This document shows, piece by piece, positions 1 through 7,645 of a stretch of 45,181 nt of DNA. Under the pieces are notes generated by a model. The model saw only the letters and a list, made by a program, of their open reading frames with translations. It ran no database searches and was not told where the DNA came from. Numbering within the stretch: position 1 is the first letter of the stretch; every line of letters begins with the position of its first letter. Both the position numbers and the translations under genes were made by a program. Origin of the DNA: JBDKTH01 sp964558295 (lineage in GTDB: Bacteria; Planctomycetota; Planctomycetia; Pirellulales; Thermoguttaceae); assembly GCA_964558295.1 (NCBI GenBank), contig CAZLDQ010000016.1, positions 1 through 45,181 on the forward strand, in the 5' to 3' direction.

Positions 1-49
1 CCCATTGTCGGTCCGTCAAATCGCTGGCATAATGCTTCGTGCGTTTCAT

Positions 50-96
50 GCTACGGCTCCTTCCTTCGGTTGGTCCCAAAGGCAGCGAGCCGTAGC
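50..96. repeat. 10-bp perfect inverted repeat with 27-nt loop
   Basis: The arm GCTACGGCTC at 50-59 is matched by its exact complement GAGCCGTAGC at 87-96. It lies just past the stop of the minus-strand ferredoxin gene (165), so it could be a transcription-terminating or mRNA-stabilising stem for that gene, or part of a dispersed palindromic element. No T-run follows on the minus strand. The rest of 1-164 shows no gene I can support. Confidence 0.5.
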
Positions 97-164
97 AGCT
101 TTTCGCTACTCAGGCAATTTCAAAACACGTTCTAAGATGGGCGTCCGGTTCAAGGCGGTGCGTA

Positions 165-479
165 TCATGGAGTGGAAGTATCGCTTATTGGATGAGATTT
201 GAATTCCGCCCCTGGGGAGATCTCGATACAGACGCCACAGATTTTGCAAATGAGCTGGTGGATGTGGCAGGTCTTGGCAATGACCTCGTTCGGCGGACCT
301 TCCAGGGAAATCGCATCGAAGAGGCAGGTTTCGGCACACTGTCCACAGCCAACACAGGTCTGGGAATCGATCTGGATGATGTGGCCCGGACAGCGGAACG
401 GTGCGGGAAGATCATAGGAAGCGTGAGCCGTGACGATCGGTTTGGCGTCGGGACGTGGAGGGGTGGGTTGCTCAGCCAT
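165..479 (-). CDS. Small ferredoxin-like iron-sulfur protein
   Basis: A 104-residue soluble protein, likely an electron carrier. The first cluster motif is complete: C42-x2-C45-x2-C48-x3-C52, of the [4Fe-4S] type. The second has C78-x2-C81-x2-C84 followed by Ser88-Pro where the fourth cysteine is normally Cys-Pro. An additional Cys71 and Cys30 are present. Two-cluster ferredoxins are usually 55-110 residues long, so the length fits. The start is ATG at 479; no convincing ribosome site is visible. The SDR gene lies 113 bases upstream on the same strand, but a shared function is not shown. The protein could carry one [4Fe-4S] and one [3Fe-4S] or differently ligated cluster; that is inference. 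Confidence 0.85.
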   Translation of the reverse strand: MAEQPTPPRPDAKPIVTAHASYDLPAPFRCPGHIIQIDSQTCVGCGQCAETCLFDAISLEGPPNEVIAKTCHIHQLICKICGVCIEISPGAEFKSHPISDTSTP

Positions 480-592
480 GTACGTTCTGGCGAAGAGACT
501 CGGAAAAATAGGCCACCCGTTGGAACTGGGGGCGCAAACGACATGTCCTTTTGGGAATTTTATGCGGACGCTGCGAATAGGAAAAGCAACTG

Positions 593-1354
593 CTAGCCTT
601 CGCCGCCGGCGATGGTGCGGCCGCCATCGACGGGAAGGCAGACGCCGGTGACGAAGTCGTTTTCCACGAGGAAAAGGACAGCGTGGCCGATGTGCTCCGG
701 GCGGCCGACGCGGTGGACAAGGGTAGCGGCGACCGACGCTTGTTGTTCGGCTTCCGGTAAATCGGGCGGGAAAAGGACAGGGCCGGGGAGAATGCAGTTG
801 ACCCGAATCGCCCGATTACGCCGCGACAGTTCGACCGCCAGCATCCGCGTCATAGCCGGAATTGCTCCCTTGGAAGGAAAATAGGCCGCGTAATCGGGAT
901 ACGGCCGGGCGGTGGCCCAATCGCCAATCGTGACGATCGAGCCCCCCTCGGGTTGCGCAGCCATGATCAGTCCAGCTTTCTGGCAGCAAAGGAATGTCCC
1001 CAAGGTGTTGATCTCGAACTGCCGGCGCACGTCGTCGGCGGTCGTCGCTTCCAACGGCTTGGAGTCCCAAACGGCCGCAGCAGTGACCAAGACATCCAGG
1101 CGGCCGAAATGGCCCAGAACCTCAGCAAACATTCGCTCCACGTCGGCCGGTTGGGTGACGTCGGCTTGGACCATGAGAGCATCGACGCCTTGCTCTTTGA
1201 GGGCGACGACCGTCTGCTCGGCGTCCAGGGCCGACCGGTTGTAGTGCAAGGCGATTGCATAGCCCTTGGCAGCCAACATCCGGGCGATCGTGTTGCCCAC
1301 GCGACGGGCGCCCGCGCCGGTAACGAGAGCCACTTTACCGTTAGACGAATGCAT
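593..1354 (-). CDS. SDR-family oxidoreductase, pteridine-reductase-like
   Basis: A 253-residue short-chain dehydrogenase/reductase with a Rossmann fold. The cofactor loop is TGAGARRVG (residues 12-20), with arginines that suit NADPH. The active site has Tyr158-x3-Lys162. The usual catalytic Ser is replaced by Asp145 (in IGDWA), the arrangement known from pteridine reductases such as PTR1 and FolM. The motif LHYNRS after the second strand also resembles that subfamily. The start was chosen at ATG 1354 because GAGGAG (1361-1366) sits 6 bases before it; the longer ORF from 1372 would put this ribosome site inside the gene. The likely role is reduction of a pterin or a related keto substrate; the substrate is inferred only from the Asp-Tyr-Lys pattern. 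Confidence 0.85.
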   Translation of the reverse strand: MHSSNGKVALVTGAGARRVGNTIARMLAAKGYAIALHYNRSALDAEQTVVALKEQGVDALMVQADVTQPADVERMFAEVLGHFGRLDVLVTAAAVWDSKPLEATTADDVRRQFEINTLGTFLCCQKAGLIMAAQPEGGSIVTIGDWATARPYPDYAAYFPSKGAIPAMTRMLAVELSRRNRAIRVNCILPGPVLFPPDLPEAEQQASVAATLVHRVGRPEHIGHAVLFLVENDFVTGVCLPVDGGRTIAGGEG

Positions 1355-1545
1355 TGAGTTCTCCTCGTACACTTTCTCTTGATTTTCAGTGACCTACAGG
1401 TGCCCCGTTTCATTCGGGCCGAACACTTGGTGGGCCTGTAAGCATTATAGGGAAGTAACCGGTTGTGCAGGGGGCTGCCAGACCGGCATCGGGGACGTGA
1501 CCTATGCTTGGGTAGCAATCCCGTTTCCGAAGAAAGTTCCGACGG

Positions 1546-2973
1546 ATGACGATCCTGTCTGCGATAATCGGTGCTGCGGCCTTGGTTTGGGGGGCCGTTG
1601 TTTTTTGGCGAGGCGGACTCCTGGGCGGAAGCCTGGCGGTGCTGCTGGCGGGGACGGTTTTTGGACATTACTTCTACAACGTCCCGCTCGGGCCGGCTCC
1701 GTTGACAATCGATCGGGTCCTTTGGGTACTGCTTCTGGCCCAGACCCTCGTTTGGCGACGCTGGGGCATGAACGATCCGAAGCCACTTGGGAAGCCGGAG
1801 ATTCTTCTGGGACTCTTTGCCGCGGTCTTGTTGTTGAGTACCCTGACCCATGACTGGCGTACCGACAACAACGCGCCGATGGCACGGTTCCTTTTCTTTT
1901 ACGTGATGCCCCTGGGTATGTACTGGGTGGCGAGGCAGAATCGAATTACCGAAGAGCGGATGCGGTGGCTACTGGGGTTCTTCGCCGTGCTGGGCTTCTA
2001 TCTGGCCGTTACGGCCGTAGCCGAGATGAAACAGGTCTGGTGGCTGGTCTATCCGCAGTATATTGCCTCGCCCGAGTATCCCGTGTTCCTTGGCCGCGGA
2101 CGAGGGCCGCTTTTGAATCCGCCGGGGAACGGGATTCTGATGGGGATCGGACTGGTCAGCATGCTTCTTTGGTGGCCGCGTCTGGGGCGACGGGGCCAGT
2201 TGCTGCTATTGGCCGCTTCGCTCGTGTTCTTTGCCGGCGTCTACAGCACCTTAACCCGTTGCGCGTGGATTGGTGCCGGCCTGGGGCTCATGATCCTCTT
2301 GGGATTGACGCTTCCGCGGGCTTGGCGTGTGCCGGTGCTGGCCAGCAGCCTGATCGTTGCTAGCTTGGTGGCCGTGACGCAGTGGGAGCGAATCCTGGCA
2401 TTCAAGCGGGATGAGACCGCCACGGCCGAAGACACAGCGAAATCGGTCAAACTCCGTCCGATTCTTGCCCGGGTGGCGTGGAACATGTTCCTCGACCGGC
2501 CGCTTTTGGGGTGCGGGTTTGGACAGTATATGAACGAAAGTAAATACTACCTCCACGACCGCACGACCGAACTGGTCTTGGAGACCGCCCGACCGTATTG
2601 CCAACACAACGTGTTTCTCGCGATCCTGACGGAAACCGGCCTGGTGGGGATGGGACTGTTCGTGGCCCTGCTCTCCTATTGGACCCGCGACGCCTGGCGG
2701 CTCTGGCGTTGCAGGGCGCTCCCACTTGGGATGCGCCAGCAGGGCCTGCTGATGCTGGCGTTGTTGGGTAACTATCTGGCCAACGGATTGTTCCATGATG
2801 TCTCGCTGATCCCGATGGTCAACATGGTTCTGTTCTTCTTGGCCGGAGTGACTCGCAGTCTGATCCCGCAGTTGGAGGATGCGAGCAAGCAAAGTCCGAA
2901 CGGCTGGGCCTATCTAGACACCCTAGCGGTTCAGCGGAGTGACGTATCGCGGCCCCCGATTGGCGTTGTGTAA
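1546..2973 (+). CDS. O-antigen ligase / polymerase-like membrane protein
   Basis: A 475-residue polytopic inner-membrane protein with roughly ten or more hydrophobic segments spread along its length and a large hydrophilic loop around residues 285-355. The loop ends in a CQHNVFLAILTETG stretch typical of the Wzy/WaaL (O-antigen ligase, Wzy_C) superfamily, where a conserved His begins the next helix. Such proteins polymerise or transfer lipid-linked glycans on the outer face of the membrane. The TagA-type glycosyltransferase starts 12 bases downstream, so the two are almost certainly co-transcribed and work on one exopolysaccharide or capsule. The SDR gene upstream is divergent. Polymerase versus ligase cannot be told from sequence alone. 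Confidence 0.85.
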   Translation: MTILSAIIGAAALVWGAVVFWRGGLLGGSLAVLLAGTVFGHYFYNVPLGPAPLTIDRVLWVLLLAQTLVWRRWGMNDPKPLGKPEILLGLFAAVLLLSTLTHDWRTDNNAPMARFLFFYVMPLGMYWVARQNRITEERMRWLLGFFAVLGFYLAVTAVAEMKQVWWLVYPQYIASPEYPVFLGRGRGPLLNPPGNGILMGIGLVSMLLWWPRLGRRGQLLLLAASLVFFAGVYSTLTRCAWIGAGLGLMILLGLTLPRAWRVPVLASSLIVASLVAVTQWERILAFKRDETATAEDTAKSVKLRPILARVAWNMFLDRPLLGCGFGQYMNESKYYLHDRTTELVLETARPYCQHNVFLAILTETGLVGMGLFVALLSYWTRDAWRLWRCRALPLGMRQQGLLMLALLGNYLANGLFHDVSLIPMVNMVLFFLAGVTRSLIPQLEDASKQSPNGWAYLDTLAVQRSDVSRPPIGVV

Positions 2974-2985
2974 ACGGAAACGACC

Positions 2986-3753
2986 ATGGCTACACAACTT
3001 GTGATCCCTCGTCTCCATCGGACAGAACTCTTGGGTATCCCGTTGGACAATGTGACCATGGCCGAAGCCGTGGAAGCGATCGTCCAGCGGCTCGACGGAC
3101 CGGGGGCGCAACAGGTCTGCTTTGTCAACGCGGACTGCGTGAATATCGCCTACCGTCACCGTGAGTATCTTGGCGTTCTTCACGAGGCCGAGATGGTGTT
3201 TGCCGATGGGAGCGGTCTGCGGCTGGCTGGCCGGATGTTGGGTAACCCAGTGCGCGATAATGTGAATGGTACCGACCTGTTTCCTCGGCTTTGCGAAGCT
3301 CTGCATGGCACGGGGAAGAAGCTCTACCTGCTCGGCGCCCGGCCGGGAGTCGTGGAGGGGGTGAGGGATTGGATTGCGGCGCACCATCCGGACGTGATGG
3401 TGGTCGGCTCCCAACATGGCTATTTCTCGGCCGAAGAGGAACCTGGTGTAATCCGGGCGATTGCCGACTCGGGGGCGGATTTGCTCTTGGTTGCCTTTGG
3501 AGCGCCACGGCAAGACCTCTGGATCCGTGAGCATCTGGATGAGTTGGGCGTAAAGGTGGCCATGGGGGTCGGGGGGCTGTTTGACTTCTACTCGGGCCGG
3601 CTGCCCCGCGCACCGAAGTGGATGCGTCGCCTGGGGCTGGAATGGCTCTACCGGCTCTACCAGGAACCGGGCCGGCTGTGGCGACGATACGTGCTGGGCA
3701 ATCCGCTGTTCTTGCTACGCGTGGCTTGGGCGATGGGAGGCAAGTCATGGTGA
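2986..3753 (+). CDS. WecG/TagA/CpsF-family glycosyltransferase
   Basis: A 255-residue cytoplasmic, membrane-associated glycosyltransferase of the WecG/TagA/CpsF family (GT26). It transfers an N-acetyl-mannosamine-type or similar sugar onto a lipid-linked acceptor. Recognisable blocks are NADCVNIAYR, MVFADGSGLRL, YLLGARPGVVEGV, LLLVAFGAPRQDLWI, VGGLFDFYSGRLPRAP and GLEWLYRL, in family order. The C-terminal basic and aromatic helix is where this family contacts the membrane. It follows the O-antigen-ligase-like gene by 12 bases. The exact sugar is unknown. Confidence 0.92.
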   Translation: MATQLVIPRLHRTELLGIPLDNVTMAEAVEAIVQRLDGPGAQQVCFVNADCVNIAYRHREYLGVLHEAEMVFADGSGLRLAGRMLGNPVRDNVNGTDLFPRLCEALHGTGKKLYLLGARPGVVEGVRDWIAAHHPDVMVVGSQHGYFSAEEEPGVIRAIADSGADLLLVAFGAPRQDLWIREHLDELGVKVAMGVGGLFDFYSGRLPRAPKWMRRLGLEWLYRLYQEPGRLWRRYVLGNPLFLLRVAWAMGGKSW

Positions 3754-3858
3754 TTCTGGTAAACCTACCTGGAGGGATCGCCACAGAGGGCGTTCCCTAC
3801 AGAAGCCATTACCGCTTTTGTTCGTCAAAGCCCCTCAGGTTGAAGAGAAATCCGGCCT

Positions 3859-3886
3859 AGCCCCAAAATGGGGTGGCCATGGGGCT
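3859..3886. terminator. Stem-loop after the TagA-type gene
   Basis: AGCCCCA (3859-3865) pairs exactly with TGGGGCT (3880-3886), and an alternative CCCC/GGGG pairing exists inside. It lies about 105 bases after the glycosyltransferase stop and directly before the galE promoter candidate. There is only a weak CTTCTT tail, so termination efficiency is uncertain. Confidence 0.4.
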
Positions 3887-3888
3887 TC

Positions 3889-3918
3889 TTGACAAGCTTC
3901 CGCTTGAATTCCGATAAT
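3889..3918 (+). promoter_or_regulatory. Sigma-70-type promoter candidate for galE
   Basis: TTGACA at 3889-3894 and GATAAT at 3913-3918 are separated by 18 bases, close to the housekeeping consensus. Transcription would begin near 3925 and leave a leader of about 65 bases before the galE ATG at 3991. This suggests galE is transcribed separately from the polysaccharide pair upstream. It is a by-eye match only. Confidence 0.55.
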
Positions 3919-3990
3919 TGGGGCCTGCGTCATCTTGTCCCGGAAGCACCTCGCGGCGAGTTCCGCTCGCCCTAATGAGAGAAAACGCGC

Positions 3991-4980
3991 ATGAACGTCA
4001 TGGTTACCGGCGGGGCGGGCTACATCGGTTCGCACGCCGTCAAGCAGTTGATCGAAGCTGGACATCAAGTCGTCGCCATTGACAACCTTTACCGCGGCCA
4101 TCGGCAGGCCGTACATCCAAAGGCTGTCTTCCGCAAGATCGGCCTAGCCGACACACCAGCCCTGACGGACACGCTCCGCGAGTTCGCCGTCGACTGCGTA
4201 ATGCACTTCGCCGCGTTGGCCTATGTGGGCGAATCGGTCAGCGAACCGCTCATCTACTACCAGAACAACACGGCTGGTGCGATCAGCCTCCTGTTGGCGA
4301 TGAAAGCGGCCGGGGTCAAGCGGCTGGTATTCAGTTCCACGTGTGCAACCTACGGCGAGCCGACCGAGGTGCCGGTCGTTGAGACGATGCGTCAGGAACC
4401 GATCAACCCCTACGGCTGGTCGAAGTGGTGCGTGGAACGGGTACTGCGCGACTACAGCCCGTCCGACCCGCAGTTTGCCTTCGCTTCGTTGCGCTATTTC
4501 AACGTGGCCGGCTCGGCGACCGACGGTTCGCTCGGCGAAGATCACGACCCGGAAACGCACCTGATTCCCGTGGTGTTGCAGGCCGCCATGGGAAAACGGG
4601 ATAAGGTCACCGTCTTTGGCACCGATTATCCAACGCCAGACGGTACGTGCATCCGCGACTATATCCATGTGGAAGACCTTTGTGCAGCCCATCTCGTGGC
4701 GATGGAAGCCCTGCAGCCGGGCGATGCGCGGTTCTATAACCTGGGGATCGGCCGAGGCTACTCGGTCAAAGAAGTGCTCGATTCAGCGAAGCGGGTGACT
4801 GGACTGGAGATTCCCGTCGAATATGGCATGCGACGTCCCGGCGACCCGGCCGTATTGTTTGCCGACGCTCAAAAGCTCCGCCGCGAGCTTGGCTGGTCGC
4901 CCCGCTACACGGAAATCGACTCGATCGTGGCTACCGCGTGGAATTGGATGAAGAGCCATCCCGATGGTTATGGCGACTGA
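3991..4980 (+). CDS. galE: UDP-glucose 4-epimerase
   Basis: A 329-residue NAD-dependent epimerase interconverting UDP-glucose and UDP-galactose, cytoplasmic. The N-terminal TGGAGYIGSH (residues 6-15) is the NAD-binding glycine loop. The catalytic block FSSTCATYG has Thr117 at the usual Ser/Thr position, and Tyr141-x3-Lys145 follows. Further family blocks are ALRYFN-like (SLRYFNVAGS), GTCIRDYIHVEDL and RPGDPA near the C-terminus. The length is typical for short bacterial GalE. It supplies galactosyl donors, which fits the polysaccharide genes upstream. The gene ends 5 bases from the convergent helicase gene. Confidence 0.95.
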   Translation: MNVMVTGGAGYIGSHAVKQLIEAGHQVVAIDNLYRGHRQAVHPKAVFRKIGLADTPALTDTLREFAVDCVMHFAALAYVGESVSEPLIYYQNNTAGAISLLLAMKAAGVKRLVFSSTCATYGEPTEVPVVETMRQEPINPYGWSKWCVERVLRDYSPSDPQFAFASLRYFNVAGSATDGSLGEDHDPETHLIPVVLQAAMGKRDKVTVFGTDYPTPDGTCIRDYIHVEDLCAAHLVAMEALQPGDARFYNLGIGRGYSVKEVLDSAKRVTGLEIPVEYGMRRPGDPAVLFADAQKLRRELGWSPRYTEIDSIVATAWNWMKSHPDGYGD

Positions 4981-4985
4981 ACGGG

Positions 4986-7058
4986 TCAAGACCAAAGGTC
5001 TTTGGTCCGGCGGCGGATTTCTTCGCTGGTGATCTCGCTCTCCAGGTCGATATCCTCGTCGTCGGTTTCACTGAATGGCACGGTGGTCGCCCGTTGGAAC
5101 TGACTCACTGGGCCGTCGGCCAAGAATCGGGTCAGTTGAGCGTAGCCGTACCGGTCGCCAAAGTGGCCCTGATAGTGGTAATAGCGCAACGGAAAGCAGA
5201 CGTAGAGCGAATTCTTCGCTCGGGTCAGCGATACATAGAAGAGCCGCCGCTCCTCCTCGACGCCTTCCGGCGTGCCGGTGGCCATGTCGGAGGGAATGTT
5301 GCCGTCGGAGGCGTGGATGACGTAGACCACGTCCCACTCCAGGCCCTTGGCCGAATGGATCGTGCTAAGGATCAGGTAATCCTCGTCCAGAAGCGGCGGG
5401 CCAGCCAAGTCTTGGGTCGAGGCGGGCGGATCGAGGGTAATGTCGGCCAACAGGGTACGCCGGTCGGTGTAGCGTGAGGCGATCTGCTCCAACTGCTCCA
5501 GGTCGCGAGCCCGGGGACGGGGATTGTCATAGACTTCTTCCAAGAGTGGACTGTAGAACGTGCGCACCTGATGGACTTGGGTGGTCAGGTCACGTTTCGA
5601 CTTGGTCAATCCTTCGAGCAGGTCGATCAATTGGGGCCAGAGCTTGATGGCCGACGCCGGAGGTTTCCAGGCACGCCACACCTGATAGTCGCCCCCGGAT
5701 TCCACGAACATGGCCATCAGTTGGTGGGCCTTACGTGGTCCGATTCCGGGCAGAAGTGCCAGCAGACGGAGCCCGGAGACGACGTCGCGGGGATTGTCGG
5801 CCAGTCGCAAGAAGGCCAGCAGGTCTTTGACGTGAGCCGTTTCGACGAATTTCAGGCCACCATATTTGTGGAAGGGGATATTGCGCCGGGCCAGTTCGGC
5901 TTCCAGGAGCATGCTGTGGTGCGACGCCCGAAAGAGGACCGCCTGACGGCGCAGGTCGATTCCGGCCTCACGATGTTCCAGGATCTGCCGCACGACGAAT
6001 TCGGCCTGATCGTCTTCGCTTTCACAGGTCACCAGACACGGCGGTTCCCCTTCTTTACGCTCGCACCAGAGGTTCTTGGTGAATCGCTCGGGGCTCAGAG
6101 CGATCACAGCGTTGGTGGCGTCGAGGATCGGCTGGGTGCTGCGGTAGTTTTGCTCGAGGGCGATGACCGTTGTGTTGGGATACTGCTTGGGAAAATCGAG
6201 GATGTTTCGCACGGTCGCCGCGCGGAACGAGTAGATCGACTGGGCATCGTCGCCAACTACGGTGAGCCCCTTTCCCTCAGGCCGCAACTGGTGAAGGATG
6301 TCGGCCTGCAAGGCATTCGTGTCCTGGTACTCGTCGACAAGCACATAGTCGAACTGCTTGCGAATCTCCTCGCCCGCCTCGGAGTCGGCCAGCACGGCGT
6401 GCCAGTAGACGAGCAAGTCGTCGTAATCGAGCGATTGGGTCGATTCCTTGCGGTCGACGTAGGCGTCGAAGAGCCGCTTCAGTTCGTCGGCCCATTCCTT
6501 GCACCAGGGAAACTGCGAGGCAAGGACCTGTGGGAGTCGCTGCCGGGCGTTGACGCAGTGGCTGTAGATGTCCATGCAGGTTCCCTTTTTGGGAAACCGC
6601 CGGTCGTTCTTGGCCAGATTCAACTCGGTGCGCACGACGTTCATCAGGTCTTCAGAGTCGGACCGATCGTGGATTGAGAAGTCGGACTCCAGGCCGATCG
6701 CCTTACCGTACTTGCGCAACAGTCGGGCGGCGACGGCGTGAAAGGTCCCCCCCCAGACTCGGGTGCCGCGAAGCAGTTGTTCGTCCGCCCCTTTCCGGCC
6801 ATGTCGGAGTTCGGCCAATACGTCATCCACCCGGCGGATCATCTCCGCGGCCGCCCGGCGGGTGAAGGTGAGCAAGAGGATTCGGCCCGGCTCCACGCCG
6901 TTGGCGATCAGCCAAGCCACCCGATGGACAAGCGTGGCTGTTTTGCCTGTGCCGGCGCCGGCCACGATCAGCAGCGGGGTCTCGCCATGCATGGCGGCTG
7001 CCCGTTGCTGGGGGTTCAGGCCGGAGAGCAGGTTTTCGATTGCCGAGGTTTTGGACAT
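4986..7058 (-). CDS. UvrD/PcrA/Rep-type superfamily 1 DNA helicase
   Basis: A 690-residue ATP-dependent 3'-5' DNA helicase for repair or replication restart. Motifs in order: Q-motif region NPQQRAA (15-21), Walker A AGAGTGKT (33-40), VDEYQDTN (Walker B/motif II), VVGDDAQSIYSFR (motif III), QNYRST (motif IV), STIHSAKGLEWDVVYVI (motif V), LFYVSLTRAK (motif VI). The start was set at ATG 7058 because homology begins there. The open frame continues upstream to 7376, but that part overlaps the transposase remnant in another frame and has no helicase features. The C-terminal tail is short and lacks an obvious RNA-polymerase-binding Tudor region, so PcrA versus Rep-like is left open. Confidence 0.93.
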   Translation of the reverse strand: MSKTSAIENLLSGLNPQQRAAAMHGETPLLIVAGAGTGKTATLVHRVAWLIANGVEPGRILLLTFTRRAAAEMIRRVDDVLAELRHGRKGADEQLLRGTRVWGGTFHAVAARLLRKYGKAIGLESDFSIHDRSDSEDLMNVVRTELNLAKNDRRFPKKGTCMDIYSHCVNARQRLPQVLASQFPWCKEWADELKRLFDAYVDRKESTQSLDYDDLLVYWHAVLADSEAGEEIRKQFDYVLVDEYQDTNALQADILHQLRPEGKGLTVVGDDAQSIYSFRAATVRNILDFPKQYPNTTVIALEQNYRSTQPILDATNAVIALSPERFTKNLWCERKEGEPPCLVTCESEDDQAEFVVRQILEHREAGIDLRRQAVLFRASHHSMLLEAELARRNIPFHKYGGLKFVETAHVKDLLAFLRLADNPRDVVSGLRLLALLPGIGPRKAHQLMAMFVESGGDYQVWRAWKPPASAIKLWPQLIDLLEGLTKSKRDLTTQVHQVRTFYSPLLEEVYDNPRPRARDLEQLEQIASRYTDRRTLLADITLDPPASTQDLAGPPLLDEDYLILSTIHSAKGLEWDVVYVIHASDGNIPSDMATGTPEGVEEERRLFYVSLTRAKNSLYVCFPLRYYHYQGHFGDRYGYAQLTRFLADGPVSQFQRATTVPFSETDDEDIDLESEITSEEIRRRTKDLWS

Positions 7059-7119
7059 AGCCGTCTGTTGCTTTTGAGGAATACTGGATTTTACCAGATT
7101 CTCCCAAGGGAAGGTACAG

Positions 7120-7554
7120 TCAGTGGGCCCCCTTCTTGGTGTGCGGCCAGCCGTCGTAGGGTTGGCCGAAGGGCCAGTGTTGGGGTAATACTCCTGCCGT
7201 GACAGAATTCTGGGAAATGTTAGCGATGCGTTGGCGGATTTCTTCCGGCGCGTGGAGGAAGACCTTGTAGGGGCGGTTGGACCAGATGGAGTGGTCGGCG
7301 ACAGTCTCCGCGAAGAGGCAAAGCATCTGGCGACATTCATTGGCCAGTTTGCGTTACATGATCTCGGCATCGTCACAGTGACGGCGAATGCACAGAACAG
7401 ATGGGAATGGTTTGATCACACGGCCGCTGCCGCGTGGATCGTTCGGCAGCCAGTGGCCGTAGCCGTGGAGGATCAGATGGAGGGCGAGGATATAACGGTC
7501 GTGAGTGCGTAGAGAGCCGCGAAGAGGCCAGCTCGCATTCAAGTCGTGTGGCAT
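7120..7554 (-). pseudogene. Decayed HUH (IS200/RAYT-like) transposase remnant
   Basis: Read from about 7554, one frame gives LHLILHGYGHWLPNDPRGSG, the N-terminal hallmark of Y1/REP-associated-transposase-like proteins. It jumps directly to VLCIRRHCDDAEIM, a block that normally lies more than 60 residues later, so a central segment is missing. A TAA stop (7354-7356) then interrupts the same frame, after which RKLANECRQML and the typical tail (SNRPYKVFLHAPEEIR, then WPFGQPYDGWPHTKKG) continue to the stop at 7120. Internal deletion plus nonsense codon mean it cannot encode a working enzyme. The family assignment is from memory of similar proteins. The 5' limit is approximate. Confidence 0.7.
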
Positions 7555-7645
7555 GGGCGCCAGAAAGCGATCCTCCAGACGGTTGCAGACACGCTGGAGA
7601 CATTTGCTTCTGTTATAGCTGGCATAGATGGTCGGTGACGGCCGA

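Noticed and set aside
967..1851. Minus-strand open frame of 294 codons spanning the SDR and the start of the O-antigen-ligase-like gene
   Set aside because: It is rich in Arg, Ser and Pro as expected of a wrong frame and overlaps two real genes.
5571..6677. Long plus-strand open frame (368 codons) antisense to the helicase
   Set aside because: It lies inside the helicase with all its motifs intact on the other strand; no domain or ribosome site supports it.
7059..7376. N-terminal extension of the helicase frame up to 7376
   Set aside because: It reads through the transposase remnant in another frame, is low in hydrophobic residues and lacks helicase similarity; the conserved Q-motif region starts just after 7058.
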